A stretch of DNA of 64,000 nt, taken from NCBI RefSeq assembly GCF_037042795.1, contig NC_089671.1, positions 2,264,501 to 2,328,500 on the forward strand, read 5' to 3'. The position numbers were made by a program, and so were the translations under genes. Below, in pieces: positions 43,126-56,454 of the stretch; within the stretch, counting starts at the first letter, position 1; each line of letters opens with the position of its first letter. The notes below the pieces were generated by a model. The model had not been told where the DNA came from. It made no database searches and was given only the letters and a program-made list of their open reading frames with translations. Origin of the DNA: Molothrus aeneus. Its lineage: Eukaryota; Chordata; Aves; Passeriformes; Icteridae.

Positions 43126-45107
43126 GGAAAGAACCTCCTCAGCCACTCCTGCCCAGTATTTTGGGTGTGCTTAAACATAATCCAAACCTGCATTTTTCAA
43201 GGCCATCTCTTCAAGTCTTTCAAGTGCAATAATAATAACAACAATAATAATTAATAATCATGTATCATAATTAATAACTCTCTGACACTGATGTTGCTCA
43301 GAACATTCAGGTCCAGGCCCACCCTTGGGTGCTGCTGGATGATGTAAATCAAATTATGTTCCTGGATGATGTAAATCAGTTTTAGGGTCTGTCCCTCATT
43401 CCTGAGGACACCATGGAGCAGAACCATGATTCCCCTGTCCCGGACCAGCCCAGGGAGGTTGGGAACCCGGCTGTTTGTCCCTGCCTCCCTCTGCTGCAGA
43501 GCACCCAGCAGAACCTGATCATCCCCAAATTGCTACCAAGGGCCACAGAGTCCCAACCAGGCTGATGACCTTCAGCCTCAGGGTCATCTCAAAAGCCTGG
43601 TTTTCCAAACTGGAAATATTTGACACATCCCTAAGAAAGCCCCACGATTCCATGAGAGGCCCTGTTACCTGGTAAAGGTTAACAAAGGGGGTGGGGGAGG
43701 ATTTAAAAGCATTCTCCACTCACTAAAGCTCAAGGATCTGTTGTTGCAAATGACTCTCAGATGTTGCCAGGAAGCGTTTTCACCTTCCTCTAACACTGAC
43801 ACATAAACCCTCCCCCTTTTCTGTCTTGCTTTTACTTTCTGTGGGTTTTTTCCTGGATTTCTGGGCATGTTTGTGCACATCATGAGCCTCCCCTTGCATT
43901 GCAGCACAGCTGAAGTTTTTTTTTTGCTCTCTGCTCTTATAAATTTATTTCCCCCCTTCAAATGAAGGTTTGTCAGAGATAAAAATAAAGCAGCCAAGCC
44001 AGGCAGGGTGGTAGGAAGGCAGAAACAGAGACATCTCAGAAGATTTATTTAAATGGCAGAGAGTTGTTCTAAAGAATAAATGTACCAGAGTTTTGAAACC
44101 AGAATAATTGTTAATTATCTAAGCCAAGGCCAGGATTTTTCTGTGCTGGATCCTGAAATGCCCAGGGAGATACAGCAGTGCTCCAGAGATCTGTGTTCAG
44201 GGGCCTCCACACTGAACCCCCAAACTGGTATTCTTTAAAAATTTCACCCTAATCAGATACAGGAGGAAATTCCTGTATTTCAAAGGTCATAAAGAAGTGC
44301 AGTGGCACGACCAGGAACAAACCCAGCACCGACTTTTACCCATTGAAGAGCTGCCACAAAGCAAACACCAGCAGGAGCAGATTTTCTTATCACATTTCTG
44401 TTTTCATGTAGTTCCTCTTGAGCTGTGCCAGAACAACTCCAGCTCCTGATTGTCAGAACAGTCAATCCAAGGCCTCGAGCATCAAGCTGAGCCTTTCAAA
44501 GACTTTCACTGGATGTAATTGTCAATTTAATCCCGATATTTGGAGTTCAGGGCTCAGTGTTTTGTGAGCATAATCCCTCTTGCACCATAACCTAATACCT
44601 AACAAATTGCTGCTACACCCCTTTTATGACTCCCTTTTCCCATTGTGTAAACAATAGGGGTGAATTTTTGTTCGGTGACAACTTCACTCAACAGCCTGTT
44701 TGTAAAACATTAAGCAAAACAATGTGAAGATCTGGCTTCCAGGCTAATTCTGTTCCGAGATCAAATCAAAAAGAAAACAACCCCAAACCTCCAAATTAAA
44801 TTGGGTTTCTCTTAAATTGGTAATAATCCCTCTCGCCCCCACACTCAAAGTGGTGTCCCTCTCTCTCTCTCTCTGCAGTGTTGCTTTAGCAATCACCTCA
44901 GTTTTCTGCTTCATTTTGGAAATGATCTGAAAGGTTTCCAGTTTTAGTCATTGTTGTGTAACCCTGGAAGGGTTTCAGCTCCGAGACCACAAATGTGACA
45001 AGTCAGAACCTTCAGGGCTGCTTTGGGATTGGCTCCAAGGCTTGTTCCTTAAAAAAAATCCACCACCCACAAAACATAAATAAATCCATTGTAGGACAGC
45101 ATTAAGG
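43126..45107. other. Spacer, nothing recognised
   Basis: No gene. A small TAA-rich run is near 43230-43280 and a (CT)n run at about 44861-44874. The block 44510-44730 is unique and AT-rich with a conserved-element look, but this cannot be tested here. Confidence 0.35.
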
Positions 45108-45194
45108 CTCTTCCTTCTTTCCTTCCTTCCTTCCTTCCTTCCTCACACTCCTTTTGTTGCAATGGGACTTTTCCTGCTGCTCACAGCCAATCCT

Positions 45195-45365
45195 TCTGCT
45201 TCTGATCTGTCCTCCCACTGTCCCAGGCTGCTCCAAGTGCTGGCCTTGGGCACTCCAGGGATCCAGGGGCTGCTCTGGGCACCTGTGCCAGGGCCTGCCC
45301 ACCCCACAGCCAGGAATTCCTTCCCCATATCCCATCCAACCCTGCTCTTGGTCACTTTGAGCCAA
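45195..45365 (-). mobile_element. CR1 LINE fragment
   Basis: Minus-strand CR1 with 'caggctgctccaagtgctgg', 'ccttgggcactccagggatc' and 'cccatccaaccctgctcttg'. It is preceded by a (CCTT)n run at about 45110-45142 and followed immediately by the 33-bp satellite. Confidence 0.7.
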
Positions 45366-45905
45366 CTGATTATCCCAGGAGATTCCAACATTCCTGTGCC
45401 CCTTATCCAAGGATATTCCAAAATTCCTGTGTCCCTTATCCAGGAATATTCCAATATTCCTATGTCCCTTTATCCAGGGATATTCCAAAATTCCTGTGCC
45501 CCTTACCCAGGGATAGTCCAACATTCCTGTGTCCTTTATCCAGGAATATTCCAATATTCCCGTGCACTTTATCCAAGGATACTTCAATATTCCTGTGCCA
45601 CTTATCCAGGGATATTCCAAAATTCCTGTGCCCCTTCTCCAGGAATAATCCAATAATCTTGTGCCACTTATCCAGGGATATTCCAACATTCCTGTGCCCC
45701 ATATCAAGGGATATTCCAATAATCCTGTGTCTCTTATCCAGGGATATTCCAATATTCCTGTGCCTGTTATACCAGGATATTCCAAAATTCCTGTGCACTT
45801 TATCCAGGGATACTCCAAAATTCCTGTCCCACTTATTGAGGATATTCCAAAATTCCTGTGCACTTTATTCAGGGATATTCCAATATTCCTGTGTCCCTTA
45901 TCCAG
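45366..45905. repeat. 33-bp satellite, array 1
   Basis: About 16 copies of a 33-bp unit ('gatattccaatattcctgtg' then 'ccccttatccagg'). The same unit forms arrays at 47425-48672 and 51165-52040, all in the same orientation. Each unit carries the self-complementary AATATT. Because 33 is a multiple of three, spurious 11-residue repeat frames run along both strands. Confidence 0.93.
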
Positions 45906-46370
45906 GAATTTATTTTTAAATAAAAATTATTTTAAAATAATTTTAATTATTCTTATTTGTTTGAATTATTTTTATTTGTTTTAATTTATGTTTTAAATTT
46001 ATGTTTTAATTTGTTTCAATGGATTTTGAATCATTCGATAATTTACATAATATATTTTATTAAAAATTTATGTTTATGTATTAGTAAAAGAAAATTTATT
46101 GTTGTTTTTTGTAGAGTTATTTATATGTGGTTTTAAATATGTTATATTATATTTTTATATGTTATATATTATTTATATTATATTTATATATTATATTTAT
46201 ATATTATATTTATCTATTAATTATATTATTATATTATATTATATTATATTATATTATATTTATATATTATTTATATGTTATATATTATTTATATATGCTT
46301 TTTTATTCGAGTTTTGTTATTTTTGTAGAGTTGTATGTTTTATATTTTTTACATTGGTTAATAAACTATT
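45906..46370. repeat. AT-rich low-complexity tract
   Basis: Almost pure A/T for about 460 bp, including a (TATAT)n-like stretch at about 46225-46260 built of 'atattatatt' units. It abuts satellite array 1. The open frames in it are hydrophobic artefacts. Confidence 0.85.
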
Positions 46371-46574
46371 TAATAAGACAGAAGTAGCATCATCCCACAC
46401 TGGAATGGGGCAGCTGGGCCACTGCCATCCCCTCCTCCTGCCTGGAAATTCCTGGTGCAGGTTCTGTCCCCACCAGCTCAGAGCCCTTTGCATTTTGATG
46501 TTCAGCAGGACAGAAGAGTCTCCCCTTCTGCAGTTTCAATTCCTAAAGCCGCTCAGCTGGGCCACATCCTGAAG

Positions 46575-46700
46575 CTGAAGATCATGGAATGGGTTGGGTT
46601 GGAAAGGACCTTCAAGATCATTTTCTTCCAGCCCTGCCATGGGCAGGGACATTTCCCATGGACCAGGGAGCTCCAGCCCCATCCAACCTCACTGCCAGAG
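46575..46700 (-). mobile_element. CR1 LINE 3' end fragment
   Basis: Minus-strand CR1 3' terminus: 'atcatggaatgggttgggtt', 'ggaaaggaccttcaagatca' and 'ccctgccatgggcagggaca'. Short and truncated. Confidence 0.85.
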
Positions 46701-47424
46701 ATGGGACAGCTGAAGAAATACATTTAACATCCCACTTCTCCCTTTAGAAATCAGTAACCAACCTATCCCTTAACTCAGCAGGCCCCTGGGCTTTAATGCA
46801 AATGAGCTGTGAGGCAATCAAACACCGGTGCCGGCCTAATTAGCAATTCCTCCTCTCTCCTGGCTCAGGGTGTCCGTCCTGATGCCCAGGGAAGCTCCAT
46901 GCCCATCCTTCTGCAGTTCCACCCCACACTGCCCCTCAGGGATTTCCCTTCAGCCCCAGAAAATTCCTCGAGGAACTTTCCCCCCGCCCTGCCCTGGCTG
47001 GCCCAGGAGCAGGAGAACAGTTTGTTGCAGCTGTGAATAGCCATGATGTAATTAATGAATTAATGTAATCAGCAGTGGGTGAGTGGCAGGCCAGGAACAA
47101 TGAGAGGGTGAGATCAGAGAGTGCTGAGCACTCATTTCACAGGGCCCCAGCTCTGCTGTTGCTGTTGTGTCCCTTCCCAAGGCACCGCAGGTTATTTATG
47201 AATTATCCAGGAACGTGGGGGCGGGCAGGAGCTGATATTCCAGGAGGGATCTTCCAGGGACAGCTTCCCTGGCAGCTCTGCTTCCTGAGCTCCCACAGCC
47301 AGCTCCTCTCCGTCCTGTTTGCTGCACACGGGCACGGGGGACACACAGGGGACAGCACGGCCTGGAGCCATGGCATTGCCAGCTGGGCCCTCTGTCAGGG
47401 GAGTTCCGGCATCCCTGGGCACCT
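46701..47424. other. Spacer between satellite arrays
   Basis: Unique sequence with no recognised gene. GC-moderate, with no resemblance to the satellite until about 47425. Confidence 0.35.
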
Positions 47425-48672
47425 TGTCCAGCAATATTCCAATATTCCCATGCCCTTTATCTAGGGATATTCCTGTGCCCCTTATCCTGGGATATTCCAA
47501 AATTCCTGTGCCTCTTATCAATGAATATTCCAATATTCCCATATTCCTCTGTCCCTTATCCAGAGGTATTCCAATATTCCTGTGCCCTTATCCATGAATA
47601 TTCCAATATTCCAATATTCCTGTTCCCTTATACTGAGATATTCCTGTGCCCCTTATCCAGGGGTATTCCAGCATCCCTGTGCCCCTTATCCCAGGGTATT
47701 CCAGCATTCCTGTGTCCCTTATCCAGGGATATTCTGACATCCCTGTGCCTTTAACCATGAATATTCTAATATTTCCGTGCATTTTATCCAGGGATATTCC
47801 AACATTCCTGTGCCCCTTATCCAGGGATACTCCAGCATTCCTTCCAGGAATATTCCAACATTCCTGTGCCCTTTATCCAGGGATATTCCAATATTCCTGT
47901 GTCCCTTATCCAGGGATATTCTGACATCCCTGTGCCTTTAACCATGAATATTCTAATATTTCCATGCATTTTATCCAGGGATATTCCAACATTCCTGTGC
48001 CCCTTATCCAGCAATATTCCAATATTCCTGGGCCCTTTATCCATGAATATTCCAATATTCCTGTGTCCCTTATCCAGGGATATTCTGACATCCCTGTGCC
48101 CTTATCCATGAATATTCTAATATTCCCATGCACTTTATCCAAGTGCATGGGAATATTAGAAAACTTTATCCATGCATTTTATCCAGGGATATTCCAACAT
48201 TCTTGGGCCACTTATCCATGGATATTCCATTATTCCCGTGTTCCTTATACATGAATATTCCAATAATCCTGTGCCCTTTATCCAGGGATATTCCAGCATT
48301 CCTTCCTTGAATATTCCAATATTCCTGTGCCCTTTATCCAGGGATATTCCAATATTCCTGTGTCACTTATTCAGGGATATTCCAATATTCCTGTGCCCTT
48401 TATTCAGGGATATTGCAAAATTCCCGTGCCCCTTATTCATGCATATTCCAACATTCCTGGGCCCCTTATCCAGGAATATTCCAACATTCATGTGCCCTTT
48501 ATCCAGGAATATTCCAGCATCCCTGTGCCCCTCATCCAGGAGTTTTCCAATATTTCTGTGCCCCTTATCCAGGGAAATTCCAATATTGCTGTGCCCCTTA
48601 TCCAGGGATATTCCAATATTCCTGTGCCCTTTGTCCAGGGATATTCCAACACTCCTGTGTCCCTTATTCAGG
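47425..48672. repeat. 33-bp satellite, array 2
   Basis: The largest array, about 37 units. It shows a higher-order structure: blocks with 'catgaatattctaatatttc' variants recur (near 47755, 47942 and 48108). At about 48125-48165 a reversed piece ('gtgcatgggaatattagaaa') creates a local inverted repeat. Same orientation as arrays 1 and 3. Confidence 0.93.
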
Positions 48673-49055
48673 TCTATAGATGTGAGCAATGTATATGTCT
48701 AGAAGTTGCTTCTAATAAAAAAAATTAAACGTAGGGATTGTTTTAAACAGGATTTTCCCTCCCTGAGACTCACACAGAGGCTGATTTGTGCCCCTCAAGG
48801 CCCAGGACAGAGCTCTGAGTGTGGAACTCTTACTGGAATTCTTGGTGTGGAAGATTTCCCCAGCCCTGCTGAGGGAAGGAGCTCCTGGATGGGAATTCCG
48901 AGCTGTTTGCCACAGGCTGCTCAGCCAGCCCAGCCGTGTTTTTCCTGTTCTACCTCTCCAGGCAAACAGTGTGAAAGAGGGAGCAGATCTTATCAGAGCC
49001 CATGTTAACAAAAATACATCAAATACAAACCTGCTACACTGCAAGTGTCAACACT

Positions 49056-49088
<33 letters not shown>

Positions 49089-50330
49089 TGATATCTAAAC
49101 TGCACTCGGGTTGATTTTATTGCCAAAGCAATTCCCAAAGATTGTTTTGAGAGACAACTTCTCTGTTTGGCCTCACAGGTGCTGCGGGCCTGTGAAATAA
49201 ATCTCTCTCTTATTTATTCCACAGGGGTGCTGTCACCAGAGGGAAGAGCGTGGCCAAACAGAATTTCACCCTCTGGGTTGAAATTTACTGCCCTGATTCA
49301 CTCCAGATTAGCTGGGAGTTGGATAAATGATCCAAACCATCAAAATTAAATTAAATTCAAGAGTGATGTACACGGCCTCAGTGGGAGATTTATCTTATCC
49401 TGTTTTGTATCCTGTATTTTTCATGGGTCGTTTTTACTCCTGTTCTCACTGAATAAAATGGAATTACAGCATCACTTGCTCGGAGCCAGAGTCCTTCCAA
49501 ATTCAAACACAAATCCAAAGGTGATTAACCAAACCCCAAATCACTCCCAAGGCCTGCCCAGCCCCAAATTGTGAGCTCAGGCTGGTGGCATTCCTCTTCT
49601 GGAACATTCCCTGTGCTGCTAAGCTACATCACCTCGGGATGAGAGGAACTTTGAGAAGTGAAGTCTTTGAAGAACGCAAAGTGGTGTTTCCCACAGGGAA
49701 AAAAAAAAAAAAGAAAAAAGAAAAAAAAAAAGGAAAAAAAAGGAAAAAGCCCAAAACATCACTCGGGTGTCTTAATTTGGGAGCAACCTCAAGGCTGATC
49801 ACAGGAGGGAAAGAAAGTTTGGAATAAGAAGAATGAAAAAGTGATCACGGAGGCGCTGGAACAATACCAGGAGCTCTGGAACAAAGGGAAAGTGATCTGA
49901 ACACAACAATGGCCCCAAAAAAGCCCTGAGGATGGGCTGATGCCTGTTTGGGACTACCTAAAACAGAGGCCAGACAAAATTAAGGGAATAAAAAGTGGTT
50001 ATATTTGTTGAAGGGCCTTCAGGTACATTTAGGGCAAACAAAGCCCACCCAAAATGGACAAGGGGTCACAGGTTTTGACACTTTTATCAGTTTGTTCCAT
50101 TTGCATATTGGGGGCTCATCTTCCAATTACAGCTCCAGCTAATGAAGTCATTCACCCCAAGTTTGCTGCCCCAAATTCATTTTTGTTCCCATCTCAGGGC
50201 CCGAGGCAGTGAGGTGTCCTTGATTGCCAGGCCTGGAGAGGAATTGTTGTGTCTGCCCCAAATGGGGAAGCAGCAGCTCCCACTGTACATGGAGTTTAGA
50301 GTTACACACTGAAGAATTGCAGGGTTACAA
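48673..50330. other. Spacer with (CA)n and A-rich runs
   Basis: A (CA)n microsatellite lies at about 49055-49086 and an A-rich run at about 49698-49746. Otherwise unique sequence with no supported gene. Confidence 0.4.
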
Positions 50331-50600
50331 ATATATAAAATATATTTTATATATAAAATAGATAAAATATATAAAATTTATATATAAAATACATGAAATA
50401 TATAAAATATATTTTATATAAAAATATATTTTATATATTTTATCTATACAATACATGAAATGTAAAAAATATATTTTATATATAAATATATAAAATATAT
50501 AAAATACATAAAATATATTTTATGTATAAAATATATTTTATATATAAATATATAAATATATAAAATATATAAAATACATAAAATATATTAAATATATAAA
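50331..50600. repeat. (TATATAAAA)n-type AT array
   Basis: About 270 bp of 'atataaaatatattttatat' motifs, self-complementary over many lengths and so able to form cruciforms. No TATA promoter claim is made. Confidence 0.88.
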
Positions 50601-51164
50601 AGCCAAAATCCTGAGGCATCAGAGCCTCCAGCCCATCCCCGAGCTGCAGGGATGCAGGGATGTCCCCGCTGCTGTCCTGCACTCACCCAGGACTCTGTTC
50701 CTGGGTCAGCCAGGGGCTCAGCCCCACCATGACGTGTGTTGATAATGATGATCTTGTGCCATGGGTTTGCTCTGGGGGTGTTTTTCCTATCAGGCTCGGA
50801 GATCTCTTTGTTCTGCCGTGTGAAACCCGGCTCTGAGGTCACTGCTCACCCTCCACACCCTTTTGGCTGTTTATGGACAGAGCTCCGGGCCCGTTTCCCG
50901 CTGGGGAGGACACCAAACAGGTCGTGTCATTGTCTGCCCCAGTTGTTCTCCAATTCCAAGGACAGGAGCAGCTCGCCAGCCCGGGGCTTTATCGTGCTGA
51001 AAGCCTCCTATCAACGATGAAAGGACGTGCAGGGTACCAGGCGTGGGGTTGAGGAAAAAAATCTGCTTTTCGTGTTAAAGCATGAATGGGAACCACCTCC
51101 ATTGATTCAAAAGGAAAACTGGCTAAAGGTTCAGGGTCACCTGCTTAAAATGAGTGTGTCTCAT

Positions 51165-52040
51165 ATCCATGAGTATTCCATAATTCCTGAGCTCTTTATC
51201 CAGGAATATCCCAATATTCCTGTGTCTCTTATGCAGGGATATTCCAATATTCCTGTGCCCCCTAACAATGAATATTCCAATGTTCCTGTGCCCCTTATCC
51301 AGGGATATTCCAATATTCCTGAGCTCTTTATCCAGGAATATTTCAATATTCCTGTGCCCCTTTATCCATGGATATTCCAAAATTCCTGTGTCCCTTATCC
51401 ATAAATATTCCAATATTCTGTGCCTCCTATCCAGGGATATTCCAGCATTCCTGTGCCACATATCCAGGAATATTCCAGCATTCCTGTGCCCCTTATCCAG
51501 GGATATTCCAATATTCCCATGTTCCTTATACATGAATATTCCAATATTCCTGTGTCCCTTATCCATGGATATTCCAATATTCCTGTGTTCCTTATACATG
51601 AATATTCCAATATTCCTGTGTCCCTTATCCATGGATATTCCAAAATTCCTGTGTCCCTTATGCATAAATATTCCAATATTCTGTGCCTCCTATCCAGGGA
51701 TATTCCAGCATTCCTGTGCCCCTTATCCAGGGATATTCCAATATTCCTGTGTCCCTTATCCATAAATATTCCAACATTCCTGTGCCCCTTATCCAGGGAT
51801 ATTCCAAAATTCCTGTGCCCCTTATCCATAAATATTCCAATATTTCTGTGCCCCTTATCCATGGATATTCCAATATTCCTGTGCCTCCTATCCAGGGATA
51901 TTCCAGCATTCCTGTGCCCCTTATCCAGAAATATTCCAATATTCTGTGCCTCCTATTCAGGGATATTCCAGCATTCCTGTGCCCCTTATCCAGGGATATT
52001 CCAATATTCCTGTGTCCCTTGTCCATGAATATTCCAGTTC
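51165..52040. repeat. 33-bp satellite, array 3
   Basis: About 26 units matching arrays 1 and 2. A three- to eight-unit higher-order block is repeated: the succession around 'cctcctatccagggatattc' recurs near 51420, 51685, 51885 and 51948. Confidence 0.93.
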
Positions 52041-52623
52041 TAAAGGCCATTTCTGATGCCACCAAAACAGGTGGCTCTGGATTTCTGTGTGTGACAGAGG
52101 TCAGTAGGGACATCCCAAGGGATGCCAACCTTTCAGTATGTTTATATTAGAAGACTGAATTATTTAAAATTGAAATTTTCAAATAATCTCCATTTAATAA
52201 TTGAAAATTGAATTATTTAAAACCTGTGCTTTAGGTTCTGGGCAGATTTTGGCACCCTAATCTGCATTTCCTTAGAGCTGCAGGCAGCACATCCTCCTGT
52301 CCCAGTCTTGGGCATTTTATCTGTTTAGACAGAACTTTGGCATCTTCCAGAATAAAAGGATCCTTATCACAGGAGCTGGAAAAATATCCAGGAGGAGGGA
52401 TGAAATACTGCCCCTCCACACTGAACAGGGAAACTTTTCTTCCTGTGCTGCTCCAGGACTTGCTCCTGCAAGGTCTCATCTGTCAGCAGCCGCAATCAGC
52501 TCTAAGAGCCTGAATTGCCATCCTGGAAATCACTGGGAATTGTTTTGGTGACACAAAACCCAGCCAGGGCGGAAGTTCTCCGGCAGATTTGGGCCAGCAC
52601 CCTGCAGAAAGGAGTGAGGGGAC
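52041..52623. other. Spacer, nothing recognised
   Basis: Unique sequence with a small AT-rich self-similar patch ('ttgaaatt' and 'attgaaaattgaattattta') near 52150-52220. No gene. Confidence 0.35.
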
Positions 52624-53385
52624 GGCAGATTTGTGTTTCCAAACCTGCTGTGGGTCTGCTGGGAGATAAAACCAGCACCGGGAGATAAATAAACAATGGG
52701 AAGGATTCCACTGATTGATGGATGGGAAAAGAGATTTGCCTTTACAAACAAACTGTAGGTTGGCTGATAAATGAAATTGGATATTGAAAGACGAAAGATA
52801 CAATGGGGAAAACTCATAAATTCCATAAGAAAAATTTAAAGGGAGGTTTGTACATTAGAGGGGAGTCTCTGGTATCAGGTGTTTTGGGAAGTCTGAACCC
52901 CTCAAGTACCTCAGAAATGGGGAAAGAGAGAGGAAAATTGAGATAAAAAGGAGGTGATCATCATCATCATCATCATCACCATCCTCATCAGCAGACCCGC
53001 TTGCATTTGAGAGGAATGGCAGATTTGTCTTTCCAAACCAGCTGTGGGTCTGCTGGTGGATAAAACCAGCACCGGGAGATAAACAATGGGAAGGATTCCA
53101 CTGATTGATGAATGGAAAAGAAGATATTTGCTTTTACAAATAAACTTTGGTTTATAATAAACTAGGTTTCCTGATAAATGAAATCAGGTATTGAAAGATG
53201 AAAGAAACAATGAGGAAGAAAAACCCATAAATTCTGTAAGAATTAAAAATGAAAAGGGAGGGTTGTACATTAGAGGGGAATCTCTGGGATCAGGTGTTTT
53301 GGGAAGTCTGAACCTCTCAAGTACCTCAGAAATGGAGAAAGGGAGAAGGGAAATGTGGCTGGAAATTGGGATAAAAAGGAGGCTG
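52624..53385. repeat. Near-tandem duplication of about 340-370 bp
   Basis: The segment beginning 'ggcagatttgtgtttccaaa' and ending 'ataaaaaggaggtg' occurs at 52624-52957 and 53018-53385. The copies are separated by a (CAT)n run (about 52958-52980) and about 35 bp of other sequence. Identity looks about 85-90% with several indels, so this duplication is older than the one at 18097-18590. Confidence 0.9.
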
Positions 53386-55715
53386 TGTCCTCCAAAACTT
53401 GGAGAGACCCCAGGGAAATGCCCCATGGCCTCTCCCTTGATTGGAACAAAGTTCCAGGACTGCTCTGTCTCATTTTTGGACAGAAACCTCTGCTGCTTGT
53501 GGATTAATTTTCCTAACTGGAGCCTTTGGTTCTCGGAACCATTCCTGGTGCCCAGCTCAGCCTCTCCTTAGGGCTCCGTGCAGGGAGCTTGGGTTTCCCT
53601 CTATTCCTCCCGACCCCTGGCACACACAGGCTCGGCCTGATTTGGAAAACAAAACGATTTAACGGCGTTTCCCGAGTTTTTCCACTGATTTCAGCGAGGT
53701 CTGTGACAAGGTGAAGAATTTGCAGGAATAGTGTTAATCTGATGTCACAGCGGCAATAAATCCTATTGTGCTGGATTGCACTCTGCCCATTAAAACGCTG
53801 TGACCTATTGTCATCCAAGTGGAACCACATTCCACTGCCTGCTCCAAAGGTTCTGATTTCACTCCCGATTGTTGCCAGGGCAACTGCACCTCCATCCAAA
53901 ACTGCCTCACCAATCACTGAACTCCGTTTGAACGGGCTGGAGATAAAGCAAAGCACTAATTGCTTATTCCCATTGAAAAAAAATCCAAATCAAGCCTTTC
54001 TGTAATTACTTATTCCCGCTGAAAAAGTCCAAATCAAACCTTTTTCTGGAGGCCTGAATACCAGAAACTCAAAAGAGCTCTTGGAGGGTCACTTGGGTTG
54101 TTGGTTTTTTTTTTTTTTTTTTTTGGTTTTTTTTTTTTTTGCCTCATTTCTTTGTGGAATAACTGGTTGTGGTGACAAAACACCATGAAAAGATTAATAT
54201 TCTAAGTCTATCCAGAGCAGGAGTGCACTGGAAATCTCACCACAGGCCGCTCCTGCAAAGAGTCCTCACTCAGCTGTGGAAAACTGAAAGGATTTTCATG
54301 AATAGTCAAACAGCTGCTGAAGGCTTGTGAGTGGAAAATAAAAAATATTCGAATTTCCCCGTTGAGATTTCTGGTGGAAAGTGACCTGTGCTTTATGGCC
54401 TCTGCTTTCATGAAGTGAATATCATCCCTGTGGCTCAGATTCGTCCTAATCTATACTTGAGAGGGACGAAGCCAGGTGGGAAATTGCTCTTTCCCCCAGG
54501 GCTGCTGGGGATCAGCATTTCCTGGAGAGCAAAAGGGGCAACCCGGCCATCCAAAATGGGGTCTGGGGGGTCAGGAGTGAGCAGGGCCAGGTGCTGCAGG
54601 TTCTGCCCTGCTGCACAACATTTGGTGCCAATTTCAGACCAGTTTGGGAGAGAATATTTTAAAAAGAAGTGGATGGAGATGCCTTTATTAAACATGGGAA
54701 TTTTCCAGCTGTTTTCCGGTAAAATTTTACTCTTTGATCCAGGTGAGTCCTTTCGCACAGCTCTGTGAGCCCATCTTGGTGTTCTCTTGAAGAAAACTAG
54801 TCTGAAAAGATGGTTTTTCACCAAAATTACCTTTCTTTTTCAGTTTGTTTGCCAGACAAACTGAAATGTCAGCCCTCAGATCTTCTGTGGGACGTGCTGA
54901 CCCACTCTCCTAGCAAGGAGAACCGCAGATTTCAATGGTTCTACTGCTGAGTCTTTCCACAGGTTCCAATTCTCCCAATTCTCCCAATTCTCCAGCCCAT
55001 CATGTCACCACAAAGCTGAGAAGTTGGAGATTATCCTCTCCTGGACGCCCCCTCAGAACATGAATTTATCTGCTTTAAAAAGGGGAACCAGTGATGGGAT
55101 CCTGACTGGAAAACCCAAGAATTGAAACAGTTCCTTGTGAAATGCAGCCCGGCCACTTCTTGAGTTCCAGCTTTGCCTCCTGCCAGGCAGGACAAACAAG
55201 CTCTCTTTTACAACTGAAGATGAAAAATGAAGAATCAAATCAAGGCCTCATCCCCTGGTTTGAAAGCAAACAGAAATGGGAGGTGGTGTTTGCACGTTGG
55301 GCTCGTTTGCATTTATCGCGCAGTGGTTTAATTGCACAATGAATTACTGGGAAGTGGTGTTCTCTTACCAAACTTTCTCACCAGAAGCTCAGGGTGAGAA
55401 TATTGGGCAAGAAAGGTGACTAATAGTAGAAAAAGGGGCAGAGAATCAGTCTCCAGAATTTCAGTCAGGCCAGGGAACACTGGGGTGAGGGAGCAGCATC
55501 CTGGTGAAAGGCTTGTGCTATCTCAAAAAACCAAAACCACCTCTAAATCACATCCCATAAACCCATCTAAGGAAAAATACTTTAAGATAAAAAGGTGTCA
55601 CACCATTATTCAAGCCTCTCATTAGAGCATCTTTGTTAAATATGCTAATTTGCAAGGTCTACAAAATCATATATGCAATCTACCTACATGTGCATTTCAG
55701 CGTATTCCACCGTAA
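53386..55715. other. Spacer, nothing recognised
   Basis: Unique sequence with T-runs at about 54104-54140. Open frames are short and unsupported. Confidence 0.35.
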
Positions 55716-55898
55716 CAAATTGTTGCACCATAAAAATCCTTATCAAGAACTGAAATGAAACCTCTTTATCCCTTAACTGTGTCTAGATGTTAATTTTGAA
55801 ACTGCAACCAATTGTTGAACCATAAAATTCCTTATCAAACACTGAAATAAAAGCCCTTTATCCCTTCACTGTGGCCAGATGTTAATTTTCAAACTGAG
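55716..55898. repeat. Tandem duplication, 92-bp unit, two copies
   Basis: Two copies of 'aattgttgcaccataaaaat' through 'agatgttaattttgaaactg' (starting about 55717 and 55809), about 85% identical. Confidence 0.85.
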
Positions 55899-56454
55899 TT
55901 GAGGGAGCAGCAGAAACTTCCTCCGTGTGGAGTGTTTCCCACCTGACCTTTCCAGGAGCTGCTCAGAGCCTCTGCTGGCAGAGGGGCTGCTCAGATTTCA
56001 ACCTTTTTGTCTGAGAACCCACCCTTCGCTGAAGTTTTCGGTTTTTTTGGGAGAATTTCCCTGAGCTAATGACCCATCCATCAGTCCCTGAGTGACAGGT
56101 ACAGAAATCCTGGCGAGGACTTGGCTGCTCATTCCAACACTTCCAGCAGAGCTGTTGCTGTACTTTTGGAGCCCATCTAAAATATAGATCGCCTGGGTAT
56201 CACCTGAATTTAGAGAATTTGCAGCTGGTTAACTCTGATCAGCTGACATTTGCTCGGTGCTGCCAAACCATCCATCAGCAAGAGCTGAATAATTCTGGTT
56301 TTGTCAGAAGTGGCTCAAGTGCCCCAGCTCTGCGGGGCTTGGCTGATTTAGCAGCACCCATCCCCTTATCTCACTGCATTCACACCTTATCAGAGCAGGA
56401 ATTGGGAGAGAGCAGCAGAATGTGAGTCCAGAAAAACATCCTGGAGTTTGGCAT
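55899..56454. other. Spacer, nothing recognised
   Basis: Unique sequence adjoining the purine tract. No gene. Confidence 0.35.

Noticed and set aside
46099..46572. A Tyr/Ile-rich membrane protein ORF
   Set aside because: It is AT-rich low-complexity DNA next to a satellite, with no homologous domain.
45366..52040. CRISPR-like regular repeats
   Set aside because: Units are contiguous with no unique spacers, no cas genes are present, and this is vertebrate DNA.
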